The notes below the pieces were generated by a model. It did no database searches. It saw only the letters and a program-made list of their open reading frames with translations, and was not told where the DNA came from. A DNA stretch of 64,000 bases, from the NCBI GenBank assembly GCA_003538135.1, contig DPOR01000010.1:4572-68571 (forward strand), read 5' to 3'. The first letter of the stretch is position 1; every line of letters begins with the position of its first letter. A program made the position numbers and the translations under genes. The DNA is from Oscillospiraceae bacterium. Its GTDB lineage: Bacteria; Bacillota; Clostridia; Oscillospirales; Acutalibacteraceae. Of this stretch, positions 24,295-33,218 are shown in pieces.

Positions 24295-26174
24295 ATCTCC
24301 CTGAACACCGCCGCGAAGCCGCCGGAGGGGCGCATTGCTATGTCCGCGCTGTCCGCGCCGGTGACGCATATTTTCACGCGGTTGAATCCGCGCTGATCCG
24401 CGAGGTCGTCGGTGTAAAGCTCCGCCTCGTATTTTTTGCCGCCCGACAAAAACGAAAACGGCAGATTTATATTCTTCTCGCCCTGCGAGCCGTTGAATAC
24501 GGCCAAATACCATGTGTCCGCGCTGCGCCGCGCAAATATTGCGAGCTCGCCTATTTTGCTGCCGGGGAGCACGTGCGTCTCGTTCCAGATTACCGGCAGG
24601 GGCGATACAAATGAGTCGAGCCCGTGGGCTTTCAGTATAGACGGGTCCTCGCTGACGGTGAAAAACGCGGAGTTATATATTATTGCGGAGGCGAGCATAT
24701 GGCAGATGCTCACTTCGTTCAGGCATCTCGGCACGGAGAAGCACAGCGGCGTATAATCCGCATTCCCGCCGAGCATCCTTGTAAACGGGAGAATCGTGTC
24801 GTTGTCCGCGTCGGCCTTGCATTGGAGTCCGCGAATCGCCTCCATGCTCATCACGTTCGGGAAGGTGCGGCGCAGTCCTGTCGGCTTCTGCGGGTTGTGG
24901 TATATGACCATCAATTTGTGCTCCGCGGCCTCGAGCGCGAAGCGGCGGTAAAACTCGGTCATGAACTGCGTCTCGCTCTCTATGTGGTCTAATTTTATGC
25001 CCTTTATCCCGAGCCTTTGGCATTTTTTGAAGAACCTGCGCCTGTACGGCGCAAACCACACCCTGTCCATGGCGGACTGCCAGAGCCATATCCCGACGGA
25101 GCGCTTCTCGGCGTCGTCAACGAGCTCCTTAACTTTTTTAAACGCGCCGCGCTCCGTTCTCGCCCAGTCGCGCCAGCCGCTGTCCGCGAGATTATATTCG
25201 TATCCCGCCTGCTCCGCGAGGGCGTTGAATTCCATTATCTTTTCGAATCGACGGCTGTGCTCCTCGTCTATGAAATACGACCACGCGCTCTTGCCGGGGC
25301 GTATCCATTCGGCGTTTTCGTATATTTTTCCGCTTGACGGCGCGGCTGAGTGGGTTATGACGCGGCAGCGGACAAGCTCCTCGAGCGAGCGGCAGACTGT
25401 AATTATGCGCCAAGGAGTTTTTCCGCCTTTTATGAAGAATTTGTCCGTATCCCAGAGCTCGACCTTGAATTTGCCCGCGCCGAGCGAGCGCAGCGCCATG
25501 CCGGGATAGTTCTCGATATCCGATTCGGTTATCATTGTATATATGTCTTTTTCGGGGAACTCGAATGCGGTCATGCAGGAGAAAATTTCGCCCGAGGGGA
25601 GCGCCGAGGTATTTTTTGTCAGCGTCTTGCCCTGCATCTTTTTGAGATCCGTCTGATATCTGCAAACCGTGTCGCCGGGCACGTTGAACTGCGTCGGCTC
25701 GTCGGCGACGAGCATCCCCGTATTCTTGTCAAAGAGCAGTCGGAAGCCGAAGCCGTCGTTCCATATGCGAACCTCGAGCGAATATCGGAATTTTTTCGAG
25801 CGCACGGGGAAGATATAATTTATGTGCCTGTCGGTGATGTCAGTCTCAGTGTCGGGGTCGCGCCGTATTTCTTCTCTTGAGTCTGTTTTCGGCTCGCCGA
25901 GTACGGCATCCTCGCCGAGATTTACCCCGCCCTGAACGAGCAGTCCTATTTCGGACGGCTCGATTACGGGCGTTTTGCCGACTGCCGCCGAATATGTAAG
26001 CTTACCGCCCGAGACGGTCACCTCAAGAGTACCGTCGGGGCTTTTGAGAATATAGCTGTCCCGATTTTTGATAGTTTTCGCGGCGCAGTCCGTTTTGTGC
26101 CCGAATACGGAATATGCCGCAAAGCGGGCGCGTGCCTGTATTCCGAGCAGCAGCCGTCCCGTTTCCCTCATCAT
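24291..26174 (-). CDS. Glycoside hydrolase family 97
   Basis: A 627-residue GH97 alpha-glycosidase. An N-terminal super-sandwich domain (SPDGTLEVTVSGGKLTY onward) precedes a TIM barrel with GIWLWQSAMD, GIKGIKLDHIESE (the Asp suits the nucleophile of retaining members), HNPQKPTGLRRTFPNVM, MSMEAIRG (Glu) and LPFTRMLGGNADYTP. A C-terminal beta domain ends it. Retaining GH97 enzymes act on alpha-galactosides. I prefer ATG 26174, which GGGGTGA precedes. No signal peptide is seen, so the enzyme is probably cytoplasmic, unlike the secreted Bacteroides enzymes. No sugar transporter adjoins it. Confidence 0.88.
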   Translation of the reverse strand: MMRETGRLLLGIQARARFAAYSVFGHKTDCAAKTIKNRDSYILKSPDGTLEVTVSGGKLTYSAAVGKTPVIEPSEIGLLVQGGVNLGEDAVLGEPKTDSREEIRRDPDTETDITDRHINYIFPVRSKKFRYSLEVRIWNDGFGFRLLFDKNTGMLVADEPTQFNVPGDTVCRYQTDLKKMQGKTLTKNTSALPSGEIFSCMTAFEFPEKDIYTMITESDIENYPGMALRSLGAGKFKVELWDTDKFFIKGGKTPWRIITVCRSLEELVRCRVITHSAAPSSGKIYENAEWIRPGKSAWSYFIDEEHSRRFEKIMEFNALAEQAGYEYNLADSGWRDWARTERGAFKKVKELVDDAEKRSVGIWLWQSAMDRVWFAPYRRRFFKKCQRLGIKGIKLDHIESETQFMTEFYRRFALEAAEHKLMVIYHNPQKPTGLRRTFPNVMSMEAIRGLQCKADADNDTILPFTRMLGGNADYTPLCFSVPRCLNEVSICHMLASAIIYNSAFFTVSEDPSILKAHGLDSFVSPLPVIWNETHVLPGSKIGELAIFARRSADTWYLAVFNGSQGEKNINLPFSFLSGGKKYEAELYTDDLADQRGFNRVKICVTGADSADIAMRPSGGFAAVFREI

Positions 26175-26238
26175 ATATATCACCCCGTTAAACGCCATTA
26201 TCATGCACATTATAATATAAATTAATTTGCAACACAAG

Positions 26239-26267
26239 TTGATATTTCAGCCCGGATATGTTATAAT
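26239..26267 (+). promoter_or_regulatory. Promoter of the degV gene
   Basis: TTGATA (26239-26244), 17-nt spacer, TATAAT (26262-26267), 30 nt before the start codon. Confidence 0.9.
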
Positions 26268-26297
26268 CCAAAGTAATTGAGCAAAAGGAGCGATTGT

Positions 26298-27149
26298 ATG
26301 AAAAGCAATGTAGTTATCACCACAGACAGCCCTGCCGATTTAAGCGCGGAGCTTGAAAGCAGATATGATATACGTGTACTGCCGCTGTATGTTAATCTCG
26401 GAGGAAAATCATACCGCGACGGAATAGATATAACCACTCCCGATATTTTCAGGCACTACGACGAGACGGGCGAGCTGCCTACGACCTCGGCTATTCCGAT
26501 AGGCGACTACGAGGCCTTCTTCAAGTCCTTTATCGACGAGGGAAAGAAAGTTGTCCATTTCTCGCTGAGCTCCGAGATATCCTCGACCCATCAGAACGCG
26601 AGACTCGCCGCGGAGGGAATGGACGGAGTTTATGTCATCGACTCGCGCCATCTGAGCTCCGGTATCGCGCTCCAGGTCATAAGAGCCTGCGAGATGCGCG
26701 ATGAGGGCATGAGCGCGGAGGATATAGCGAAGGCCGCCGTTGATTTGAACAAAAAGACCTGCACGAGCTTTGTGCTCGACAAGCTCGAATATATGAAGAA
26801 GGGCGGCCGCTGCTCGACGGTTGCCGCGCTCGGAGCCAACTTGCTCTCCATCCGTCCGTGCATAGAGATGAAGGACGGCAAGCTCGGAGTTGCGAGAAAG
26901 TATCGCGGCAAGATACTCGACGTCAAGAAGAAGTATATCGAGGATGAGCTCAGCGCCCATAAGGACGATGCCGACCTTTCGCGCATTTTTCTGACCTCGT
27001 CGAGCGCTTCGGATGCCGAGGTGAAGGAGTTCACCGCGCTGATAAAGAGCATTCTCCCGTTCAAGGAGGTTCTCATCGGCTGCGCGGGCTGCACCATCGC
27101 AAGCCACTGCGGACCCGGATGCATGGGAATACTTTTCATGACTAAATAA
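26298..27149 (+). CDS. DegV family fatty-acid-binding protein
   Basis: A 283-residue DegV/FakB protein. The N-terminal VVITTDSPADLSAEL and the IPIGDYEAFFKS and FSLSSEISSTHQNA segments carry the conserved Thr and Ser positions that bind the fatty-acid carboxylate. LEYMKKGGRCS and CGPGCMGILF are further family marks. FakB-type members hand exogenous fatty acids to the kinase FakA; no fakA is adjacent. ATG 26298 follows AAAAGGAG, and the in-frame TTG at 26277 is too far upstream. Confidence 0.92.
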   Translation: MKSNVVITTDSPADLSAELESRYDIRVLPLYVNLGGKSYRDGIDITTPDIFRHYDETGELPTTSAIPIGDYEAFFKSFIDEGKKVVHFSLSSEISSTHQNARLAAEGMDGVYVIDSRHLSSGIALQVIRACEMRDEGMSAEDIAKAAVDLNKKTCTSFVLDKLEYMKKGGRCSTVAALGANLLSIRPCIEMKDGKLGVARKYRGKILDVKKKYIEDELSAHKDDADLSRIFLTSSSASDAEVKEFTALIKSILPFKEVLIGCAGCTIASHCGPGCMGILFMTK

Positions 27150-27163
27150 ATGAAAGAAGAAGC

Positions 27164-27202
27164 CGCCGCCTGTCTGAATTCAAACGGGTCGACGGCGTTT
27201 TT
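27164..27202 (+). terminator. Terminator after degV
   Basis: CGCCG-CCTGT pairs with ACGGG and CGGCG across a small TCGA bulge, followed by TTTTT (27198-27202). Confidence 0.7.
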
Positions 27203-27216
27203 GATACGGAGAAAAG

Positions 27217-27810
27217 ATGATTAAAAATATAATTTTCGATATGGGCAACGTGCTTCTTAAATATGATACAGACCTACCGCTCGGCGCGTTCTGCCCCGAT
27301 GAGGAAGCAAAAAATTTTATTCGCCGCGAGCTGTTCGAGAGCGCGGAGTGGATAGAGGCCGACAGGGGAAACATAACCGACGGCGAGATGCTTGCGGCGG
27401 CCAAGGAGCGGGTGCCTAAAGAATATCATGACGCGCTCGAAAAATGTGAGCGCTGCTGGCCGGAGTTTCTGGACAGGATTAACGGCGCGCCTGAGTTCTG
27501 CCGCGCGATGAAGCGGAGCGGGAGGAAAATCTATGTCCTCTCAAACGCGAGCGGGCGCTTCTATGAATATTTTCCGCGCTTCTACGATATCGACTTCTTC
27601 GACGGCGCGGTAGTCTCGTGCGACCTGCACATCATTAAGCCCGACAGGAGGATATACGAATATATCCTCGATAAATACGGGCTGAAAGCCGAGGAGTGTT
27701 TGTTTATAGACGACCTCGAAAGAAACGTGCGCGGGGCGGAGGAAGTCGGAATAAACGCCGTGAGGTTCGAAAACAACTACGGCGAGATAGCAAAAAAATA
27801 CGGACTTTGA
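27217..27810 (+). CDS. HAD-superfamily phosphatase, YihX-like
   Basis: A 197-residue HAD subfamily IA hydrolase. Motif I reads IIFDMGNVLL, the DxGNV form of YihX-type sugar-phosphate phosphatases, where the second Asp of DxDxT is replaced by Gly. Motif II is VLSNAS, motif III is the Lys in HIIKPDRRIY, and motif IV is LFIDDLERN. The cap domain spans about 15-85. Likely substrates are small phosphorylated sugars; specificity cannot be read. It follows the degV terminator by 14 nt but has no clear promoter of its own, so read-through may express it. Confidence 0.85.
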   Translation: MIKNIIFDMGNVLLKYDTDLPLGAFCPDEEAKNFIRRELFESAEWIEADRGNITDGEMLAAAKERVPKEYHDALEKCERCWPEFLDRINGAPEFCRAMKRSGRKIYVLSNASGRFYEYFPRFYDIDFFDGAVVSCDLHIIKPDRRIYEYILDKYGLKAEECLFIDDLERNVRGAEEVGINAVRFENNYGEIAKKYGL

Positions 27811-27816
27811 CGGAAA

Positions 27817-27850
27817 GGGCTGCCGCTAAATGCGGCAGCCCCCTGTTTTT
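27817..27850 (+). terminator. Terminator of the HAD gene
   Basis: GGGCTGCCGC (27817-27826) and GCGGCAGCCC (27832-27841), then CCTGTTTTT. The arms are identical to those of the terminator at 7164-7186. Confidence 0.92.
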
Positions 27851-28439
27851 ATAATTTCTTTTTTGTTTTTATTTTCCGTCTGTATTTTGCAAAGCAGACG
27901 ACGCTTGCTATGACAAGCCCCAAACCAATAACAAGAACCCAATGCAGATAGTAGGTGTTGAGGAACGGAACGAACGAATAGACGGGCACGCGTGTTGTCG
28001 CCATGCGGTGTTCTTCGGATATCTGCGTTGTCCCGTCGGGGAGAATCTCCATCATCGGGCCGTGGTCGTAGGTAACTTTTTGATACGACTCAATGACCTG
28101 CGATAAAGTCAGCAGTACGCCGACGATTATGATTCCGAGCACGAGAGTGATTATGCCCGCGATGAGCAGCTGACGGCTCTGCTCCGCGTTTTTGACCTTT
28201 TCTGCGGTGCGGGCTACTGCGGGGATGTCCTCGTCGCTGTCGAGTCCGTCCTTTATAAGATAGTCGGTCGTGACGCCGAAAAGCTCGCTTAACTGAACGA
28301 TGTTGTCCGTGTCCGGAACGGCAGTACCGAGCTCCCATTTTGATACCGCCTGCCGCGAGACCGTTATCCTGTTTGCAAGCTCCTCCTGTGACCAGCCGCG
28401 CTCTTTTCTGAGCTTTTGCAGTTTTTCGGGGAAGTTCAT
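27849..28439 (-). CDS. Membrane-anchored XRE-family regulator
   Basis: A 196-residue protein. The N-terminal HTH_3 domain (about 5-62) has KLQKLRKERGWSQEELANRI and SRQAVSKWELGTAVPD recognition-helix residues. Two membrane helices follow (about 91-113 and 163-185) around an external loop of about 50 residues. This layout, an HTH with C-terminal TM helices, is common for clostridial regulators that sense envelope or ligand signals, often of a neighbouring gene. Its neighbour upstream is the decayed gene at 28528-29303, whose promoter region has an inverted repeat it could bind. ATG 28439 has AAGGAG upstream. Confidence 0.85.
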   Translation of the reverse strand: MNFPEKLQKLRKERGWSQEELANRITVSRQAVSKWELGTAVPDTDNIVQLSELFGVTTDYLIKDGLDSDEDIPAVARTAEKVKNAEQSRQLLIAGIITLVLGIIIVGVLLTLSQVIESYQKVTYDHGPMMEILPDGTTQISEEHRMATTRVPVYSFVPFLNTYYLHWVLVIGLGLVIASVVCFAKYRRKIKTKKKL

Positions 28440-28527
28440 GTTGCTGTACTCCTTTTTGATTACTTACTATATGTATATTGTAAAAAAATTAGCCCAATAG
28501 GTTTTGCTACCCAAGCATCTGATTCGA

Positions 28528-29303
28528 TCAATTGACCATTATACTTAAATTGTATGCGGTTACAGTTTCCTTTCCGATTGTTGTACTTATATCGTGTTTA
28601 GTTTCAGCATCTTTTGAATAAGTTTCGGAAATATCGCAAGGCCCGTAAAACCGGTCGGAGCCATATTTGTTTACATAATAAAATTGGTTTGGACTATGAC
28701 GGACATTCCGAATTTCATATAATAATGCCATTGGTTCAAAAGGTGTTGAATTGTTAATATGTATGGTGGAAATTGAATCTTCATATTTGAGTTCGCTTGT
28801 ATTATACTGAGAATTTTCTGCTTTTTCAAGCTTTTGCCAAAGCTAATCAACTCCTTGCTTTTTAGTTATTGCGTTTTCTGTGTAATAAAAAGAGTGTCGG
28901 TATCCGTATCGAAAACAAGAAACAAAGAGTTTTCGTAAAGCTCCATCTGTTTCCAAATATAGTTGTTATTCCAATTAGGACAATTTTTATCTGAAAGTTT
29001 CAAATCTGAAAGGATTTCTTGGAAATGCTCTTCAAACACAGGAGTTTTTTTTGATGAAAAATCATCGAAAAACTCACTTCGCTCTTTAACTTCAAATACA
29101 GTGTAACGGACACCGTCATTATGTGAGCTGTTTCCGTCCTTTATATCAAGCTTTACTTTCATTTTGTCAGGAAGTTCGATATCCCAGTTCTGCTCATATA
29201 TTCTTTTTGCCGAGTAATATAAATTTCCCGCAACATAAAGTCCGATTGGAATGGCAATTGCTAAGACGAGGACGAGGGCGATAATACATTTTTTATTTTT
29301 AAT
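28528..29303 (-). pseudogene. Decayed membrane/exported protein gene
   Basis: Three defects are visible. First, a good RBS (AGGAAGGAG near 29311-29319) is followed not by ATG but by in-frame ATT codons at 29306 and 29303. They open a signal-anchor frame (KNKKCIIALVLVLAIAI) continuous with the 98-codon frame from 29162. Second, that frame ends at 28866. Third, the plausible continuation (YYTENAITKKQGVD, then LWQKLEKAENS and on to SIMVN, stop 28528) is in another frame, and after a frameshift near 28870-28900 it is broken by TAG at 28845-28843. Composition is AT-rich. I do not recognise the family. Two overlapping real genes are a less likely reading. Confidence 0.55.
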
Positions 29304-29394
29304 AATGACTCTCCTTCCTGTAATATGATGCTTTGTAAGTCGAGCGGCTGCGCAAGCGATCAGGCAGTCAACGGCATCGCCGCCTTTTTAAAAT

Positions 29395-29433
29395 TTGTAA
29401 CACAAATTGGAGTTTTCGATTGTTGTGTTACAA
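29395..29433. promoter_or_regulatory. Inverted-repeat operator candidate
   Basis: TTGTAACACAA (29395-29405) and its exact reverse complement TTGTGTTACAA (29423-29433) are 17 nt apart and lie just downstream of the minus-strand -10. The placement suits repressor binding; the XRE regulator at 27849 is a candidate binder. Confidence 0.6.
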
Positions 29434-29438
29434 TAATT

Positions 29439-29466
29439 ATTATATATAAAGCAAAATTCCAGTCAA
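29439..29466 (-). promoter_or_regulatory. Promoter of the decayed gene
   Basis: Minus-strand TTGACT (29466-29461), 16-nt spacer, TATAAT (29444-29439). It is well formed although the gene it drives looks broken. Confidence 0.75.
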
Positions 29467-29556
29467 CATATCAAAGCTTGCAATCCGTCAACCGGAGCTT
29501 ACATTGAGTGCTTTTTCGGTTGCGGCGAAAAAAACAAAAAATTTTTTCTTTCAAAA

Positions 29557-29605
29557 ACCCTCTATCTTGTCCGCATTTTGACTAAAATATCCATATATAG
29601 AGGGT
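29557..29605. other. Inverted repeat upstream of the ribosomal promoter
   Basis: ACCCTCTAT (29557-29565) and ATAGAGGGT (29597-29605), 31 nt apart, 45 nt upstream of the -35 of the S10 operon. It could be a binding site or a cruciform; there is no T-run. Confidence 0.4.
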
Positions 29606-29649
29606 CGATTTTTATCACGAAAGTTTTTGAAAAAATATTGCGAAAACCC

Positions 29650-29678
29650 TTGCAATACAAGGCTTTGTGTGGTATTAT
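29650..29678 (+). promoter_or_regulatory. Main promoter of the S10-spc-alpha operon
   Basis: TTGCAA (29650-29655), 17-nt spacer, TATTAT (29673-29678). It lies 319 nt ahead of rpsJ, leaving a leader of about 310 nt. Confidence 0.85.
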
Positions 29679-29688
29679 TATCAGGCAT

Positions 29689-29919
29689 GATTGTGGGAAG
29701 TGGGGCAAGTACGCCCTAAACACAATCAGCTGATATGCGATGATGCAGAAGGTGGCCGTCCTTTGAGACGGGGAATTTCTGCGGAGTATGTCCGATTTTA
29801 AAACCGGGCGAAACAGGTCTGACTGCCGCACGGGGTGCGTTTCCCTCGCACCTTCGCTTGAGGCAGCAGTAATTGCATCTGCTTTCAACAAACCCGGAAA
29901 TATCGTTTTCCGGTTTTTT
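29689..29919 (+). promoter_or_regulatory. Structured leader with attenuator of the S10 operon
   Basis: Three stem-loops can be drawn: GATTGTG/CACAATC (29689-29727); GCAGAA/TTCTGC (29745-29782) enclosing CCGTC/GACGG; and CTGCC/GGCAG (29823-29866) enclosing GGTGCG/CGCACC. Then comes an intrinsic terminator, CCGGAAA (29894-29900) and TTTCCGG (29907-29913) with six Ts (29914-29919), 77 nt before rpsJ. This layout suggests autogenous attenuation by a ribosomal protein, such as the L4-type leaders known for this operon; the ligand is inferred only. Confidence 0.7.
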
Positions 29920-29996
29920 AAAAGGGAAACGATGAAACACCCGGAGGCGTTGAAAGAAAAGAGCAATGCCCGCCAATTATTAAGGAGGCGCAAACA

Positions 29997-30308
29997 ATGG
30001 CAGCAAAGGGAAAAATCAGAATCAGACTTAAGGGCTATGACCACAACCTCGTCGACAAGGCGGCGGAGAAGATCGTAGAGACCGCAAAGAGAACCGATGC
30101 TCAGGTTTCCGGTCCCGTACCGCTCCCGACAGAGAAGGAAGTCGTTACCGTCCTTCGCGCAGTCCACAAGTACAAGGACTCCCGCGAGCAGTTTGAGCAG
30201 CGTACACACAAAAGGCTCATAGACATCATCAGACCTTCAGCAAAGACTGTTGAAGCTCTTACCGGTCTTGAGCTTCCCGCAGGCGTGGATATAGAGATCA
30301 AACTCTAA
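29997..30308 (+). CDS. rpsJ: 30S ribosomal protein S10
   Basis: 103 residues, full length. [25 protein letters not shown] at the start and the loop [17 protein letters not shown] identify S10, a 30S head protein that also acts as the antitermination factor NusE. It is the first gene of the superoperon, behind the attenuator leader and AAGGAGG. Confidence 0.98.
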   Translation: MAAKGKIRIRLKGYDHNLVDKAAEKIVETAKRTDAQVSGPVPLPTEKEVVTVLRAVHKYKDSREQFEQRTHKRLIDIIRPSAKTVEALTGLELPAGVDIEIKL

Positions 30309-30317
30309 TACTCTAAT

Positions 30318-30383
30318 ACATTATATATATGCGTGAGAGCGCGAATATAATGTACGCCGCAGGTCAAGTTGGCGAGAGCCAAC
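30318..30383 (+). other. Two hairpins between rpsJ and rplC
   Basis: ACATTATAT (30318-30326) pairs with ATATAATGT (30345-30353), and GTTGGC (30368-30373) with GCCAAC (30378-30383). The 103-nt gap is the longest early in the operon. The structures could be processing or translational-control sites; neither is followed by a T-run. Confidence 0.5.
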
Positions 30384-30411
30384 CAATAACCTAAAGGAGG
30401 AGAAAGGAACT

Positions 30412-31047
30412 ATGCAAAAAGCACTCATCGGAAAGAAGATCGGCATGACTCAGATCTTCGATGCAAACGGAAACGTTGTTCCCGTAACAGTCGTCGAGGC
30501 AGGCCCCTGCTCTGTCGTTATGAAGAAGACTGTTGAAAACGACGGCTACGAGGCTGTTCAGCTCGGCTTCGGCGACGTCAAGGTACAGAGAGTCAACAAG
30601 CCCGAGAAGGGTCACTTCGACAAGGCGGGCGTCGCCCCCAAGAAGTCCCTCAGAGAGTTCAGACTTGACGACCAGTCGAGCCTCAACGTGGGCGATATCC
30701 TCAAGGCTGACGTTTTCGCTGTCGGCGATCACGTTGACGTTGTAGGTACAAGCAAGGGTAAGGGCACCGCAGGCGCCATCAAGAGATGGAACTTCTCCAG
30801 ACTCAAGATGACTCACGGTACCGGCCCCAACGCAAGACACGCCGGTTCTCTCGGCGCGTGCAGCGATCCCTCGAGAGTTTACAAGGGAAAGAAGCTCGCA
30901 GGTCACCTCGGCCACGAGAGAGTTACTATCCAGAATCTTGACATAGTCAAGGTCGACGTTGAGAACAACCTTATCGCCATAAAGGGCGGTATCCCCGGCC
31001 CCAAGGGCGGCCTCGTTCTCATCAGAGACAGCGTTAAGAATGTGTAA
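30412..31047 (+). CDS. rplC: 50S ribosomal protein L3
   Basis: 211 residues. The N-terminal [13 protein letters not shown], the central extended loop [14 protein letters not shown] and the [29 protein letters not shown] region are typical; the loop reaches the peptidyl transferase centre. The RBS is AAAGGAGGAG. It follows the hairpin-containing spacer after rpsJ. Confidence 0.98.
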   Translation: MQKALIGKKIGMTQIFDANGNVVPVTVVEAGPCSVVMKKTVENDGYEAVQLGFGDVKVQRVNKPEKGHFDKAGVAPKKSLREFRLDDQSSLNVGDILKADVFAVGDHVDVVGTSKGKGTAGAIKRWNFSRLKMTHGTGPNARHAGSLGACSDPSRVYKGKKLAGHLGHERVTIQNLDIVKVDVENNLIAIKGGIPGPKGGLVLIRDSVKNV

Positions 31048-31064
31048 GAAAGGAGTAGAGTTTA

Positions 31065-31688
31065 ATGCCTAATTATTCAGTTTTTGACAAGACCGGCAAG
31101 AAGGTATCGGACATTGCCCTTTCGGACGCGATCTTCGCAATTACCCCGAACGCTTCGGCAATGCACCTCTGCGTGGTAGCATATTTGGCAAACCAGCGCC
31201 AGGGCACTCAGTCTACCCTTACACGCGCTGAAGTCAGAGGCGGCGGCAAGAAGCCCTGGAGACAGAAGGGCTCGGGCCGCGCAAGACAGGGCTCCATCAG
31301 AAGCCCGCAGTGGACCCACGGCGGCGTCGCACTCGGCCCCAAGCCCCGTGAGTACGGCAAGACAGTCAACAAGAAGGTCAGAAGACTCGCTATGAAGTCC
31401 GCTCTTTCTTCCAAGGTTGCAGCCGAGGAGCTTATCGTCCTCGACAGCCTCGAGATGAACGAGATAAAGACCAAGGAAGTTGTCAGCGTTCTCAAGGCTC
31501 TCGAGACCGGCAAGAAGGTTCTCATCGTCCTTCCCGAGAAGAACGAGACCGTCTACAGAAGCGCTCGCAACATCAAGGGCGTCAAGACCACTCTTGTCAG
31601 CACACTCAATGTTTACGATATCCTCAACTGCGATTCTCTCGTAGTGCTCAAGGATGCCGTATCTAAGATTGAGGAGGTATACGCATGA
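31065..31688 (+). CDS. rplD: 50S ribosomal protein L4
   Basis: 207 residues. The conserved loop with [25 protein letters not shown] lines the peptide exit tunnel. In E. coli L4 also represses its own operon, which makes it a candidate ligand for the leader here. Its stop overlaps the rplW start by 4 nt, so the two are coupled. Confidence 0.98.
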   Translation: MPNYSVFDKTGKKVSDIALSDAIFAITPNASAMHLCVVAYLANQRQGTQSTLTRAEVRGGGKKPWRQKGSGRARQGSIRSPQWTHGGVALGPKPREYGKTVNKKVRRLAMKSALSSKVAAEELIVLDSLEMNEIKTKEVVSVLKALETGKKVLIVLPEKNETVYRSARNIKGVKTTLVSTLNVYDILNCDSLVVLKDAVSKIEEVYA

Positions 31689-31981
31689 GCAAGATAGCAC
31701 AGGACATCATCCTTCGTCCTATCATTACCGAGGAAAGTATGCTCGGTACAGCGGACAAGAAGTACACCTTCTCCGTTGCAAAGGACGCAAACAAGATAGA
31801 GATAGCTAAGGCAGTCGAGGAGCTCTTCAAGGTCGAAGTCAAGAGCGTCAACACTGTTAACTGCCGCGGCAAGAAGCGCCGTTACGGCCGTTTCGAGGGA
31901 TACACTTCCTCGTGGAAAAAGGCTATAGTGACCCTCACGGAGGACTCCAAGACCATCGAGTTCTTCGACGGCATGATGTAA
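31685..31981 (+). CDS. rplW: 50S ribosomal protein L23
   Basis: 98 residues. [12 protein letters not shown] at the start and [24 protein letters not shown] are family marks. L23 sits at the tunnel exit and docks trigger factor and SRP. ATG 31685 overlaps the end of rplD. Confidence 0.98.
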   Translation: MSKIAQDIILRPIITEESMLGTADKKYTFSVAKDANKIEIAKAVEELFKVEVKSVNTVNCRGKKRRYGRFEGYTSSWKKAIVTLTEDSKTIEFFDGMM

Positions 31982-31999
31982 TAATCAACCAATAATCCG

Positions 32000-32038
32000 G
32001 CGGTAAAGTATGGAGGGTCGACACCTCCGCAAAGCCGC
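32000..32038 (+). other. Nested hairpin between rplW and rplB
   Basis: GCGG (32000-32003) pairs with CCGC (32035-32038), enclosing GGAGG (32012-32016) and CCTCC (32024-32028). The inner GGAGG is not followed by a start codon at the right distance, so it may be a decoy or a regulatory stem. Confidence 0.4.
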
Positions 32039-32058
32039 TATAAGGAGAGTGAAACCAA

Positions 32059-32892
32059 ATGTCGATCAGAGTTTACAAGCCGACAACAAACGCTCGTCGT
32101 AATATGTCGGTCACAGATTACTCCGGGCTGTCAAAGGTTGCTCCCGAGAGAAGCCTTCTCGCTCCTCTCTCCAAGAATTCCGGACGCAACAGCTACGGCA
32201 GAATCACCGTTCGCCATCGCGGCGGCGGAAATCGCAGAAAGTATCGTATAATCGACTTCAAGCGCGATAAGTTCGATGTTTCCGCGACTGTTAAAACACT
32301 TGAGTACGATCCCAACCGTTCAGCTCATATAGCTCTGCTTGAGTATGCCGACGGCGAGAAGAGATACATCATCGCTCCCGCAGGCCTCTCGGTGGGCGAC
32401 ACGGTTGTCGCAGGACCCGACGCCGATATCAAGGTCGGCAACGCACTTCCCCTGACCAACATCCCCACCGGTACCTTTGTTCACAATGTTGAGCTTTATC
32501 CCGGCAGAGGCGGTCAGCTGGCAAGAGCGGCGGGCAACTCCGCACAGCTCATGGCTAAGGAAGGCACATACGCCCTTCTTCGTCTGCCCTCGGGCGAGCT
32601 GAGAAACGTTCCCGCCTCCTGCATGGCAACAATCGGTCAGGTCGGCAACGTTGACCACGAGAATGTTAAGATCGGTAAGGCAGGCCGCAACCGTCACCTC
32701 GGTTGGAGACCCACCGTCCGCGGCTCCGTCATGAACCCGAACGACCACCCGCACGGCGGCGGTGAGGGCAAGAGCCCGATCGGCAGACCCGGTCCCTGCA
32801 CTCCGTGGGGCAAGCCCGCACTCGGCTATAAGACGAGAAACACCAAGAAGGCCTCCGATAAGCTTATCGTGAAGCGCCGCAACGGCAAGTAA
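32059..32892 (+). CDS. rplB: 50S ribosomal protein L2
   Basis: 277 residues, standard length. [28 protein letters not shown] in two parts, IVAG-type strands, and the C-terminal [22 protein letters not shown] loop are diagnostic; the His in that loop is needed for peptidyl transfer assembly. The RBS is AAGGAGA. Confidence 0.98.
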   Translation: MSIRVYKPTTNARRNMSVTDYSGLSKVAPERSLLAPLSKNSGRNSYGRITVRHRGGGNRRKYRIIDFKRDKFDVSATVKTLEYDPNRSAHIALLEYADGEKRYIIAPAGLSVGDTVVAGPDADIKVGNALPLTNIPTGTFVHNVELYPGRGGQLARAAGNSAQLMAKEGTYALLRLPSGELRNVPASCMATIGQVGNVDHENVKIGKAGRNRHLGWRPTVRGSVMNPNDHPHGGGEGKSPIGRPGPCTPWGKPALGYKTRNTKKASDKLIVKRRNGK

Positions 32893-32913
32893 GTCGAGAA
32901 AGGAGCAGAAATA

Positions 32914-33195
32914 ATGGGCAGAAGCGTTAAAAAAGGACCTTTCGTGCAGCCTAAACTGCTCGAGAGAGTCGTGGAGATGAACAAGACCGGCAACAAGCAG
33001 GTTCTCAAGACCTGGAGCCGCAGCTCCACAATCTTTCCCGAATTTGTCGGCCACACCTTCGCTGTTCATGACGGACGCAAGCATGTCCCCGTGTATGTAA
33101 CAGAGGATATGGTTGGACATAAACTCGGTGAATTCGCACCGACCAGAACTTTCAAGGGTCATGCGGGTTCCAAAACAACAAATAACGGTAAATAA
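32914..33195 (+). CDS. rpsS: 30S ribosomal protein S19
   Basis: 93 residues. [33 protein letters not shown] and [15 protein letters not shown] are signature segments. S19 forms part of the 30S head near S13. AAAGGAG precedes the start. Confidence 0.98.
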   Translation: MGRSVKKGPFVQPKLLERVVEMNKTGNKQVLKTWSRSSTIFPEFVGHTFAVHDGRKHVPVYVTEDMVGHKLGEFAPTRTFKGHAGSKTTNNGK

Positions 33196-33218
33196 TCAGT
33201 CGAAAGGAGTGTGTAACA

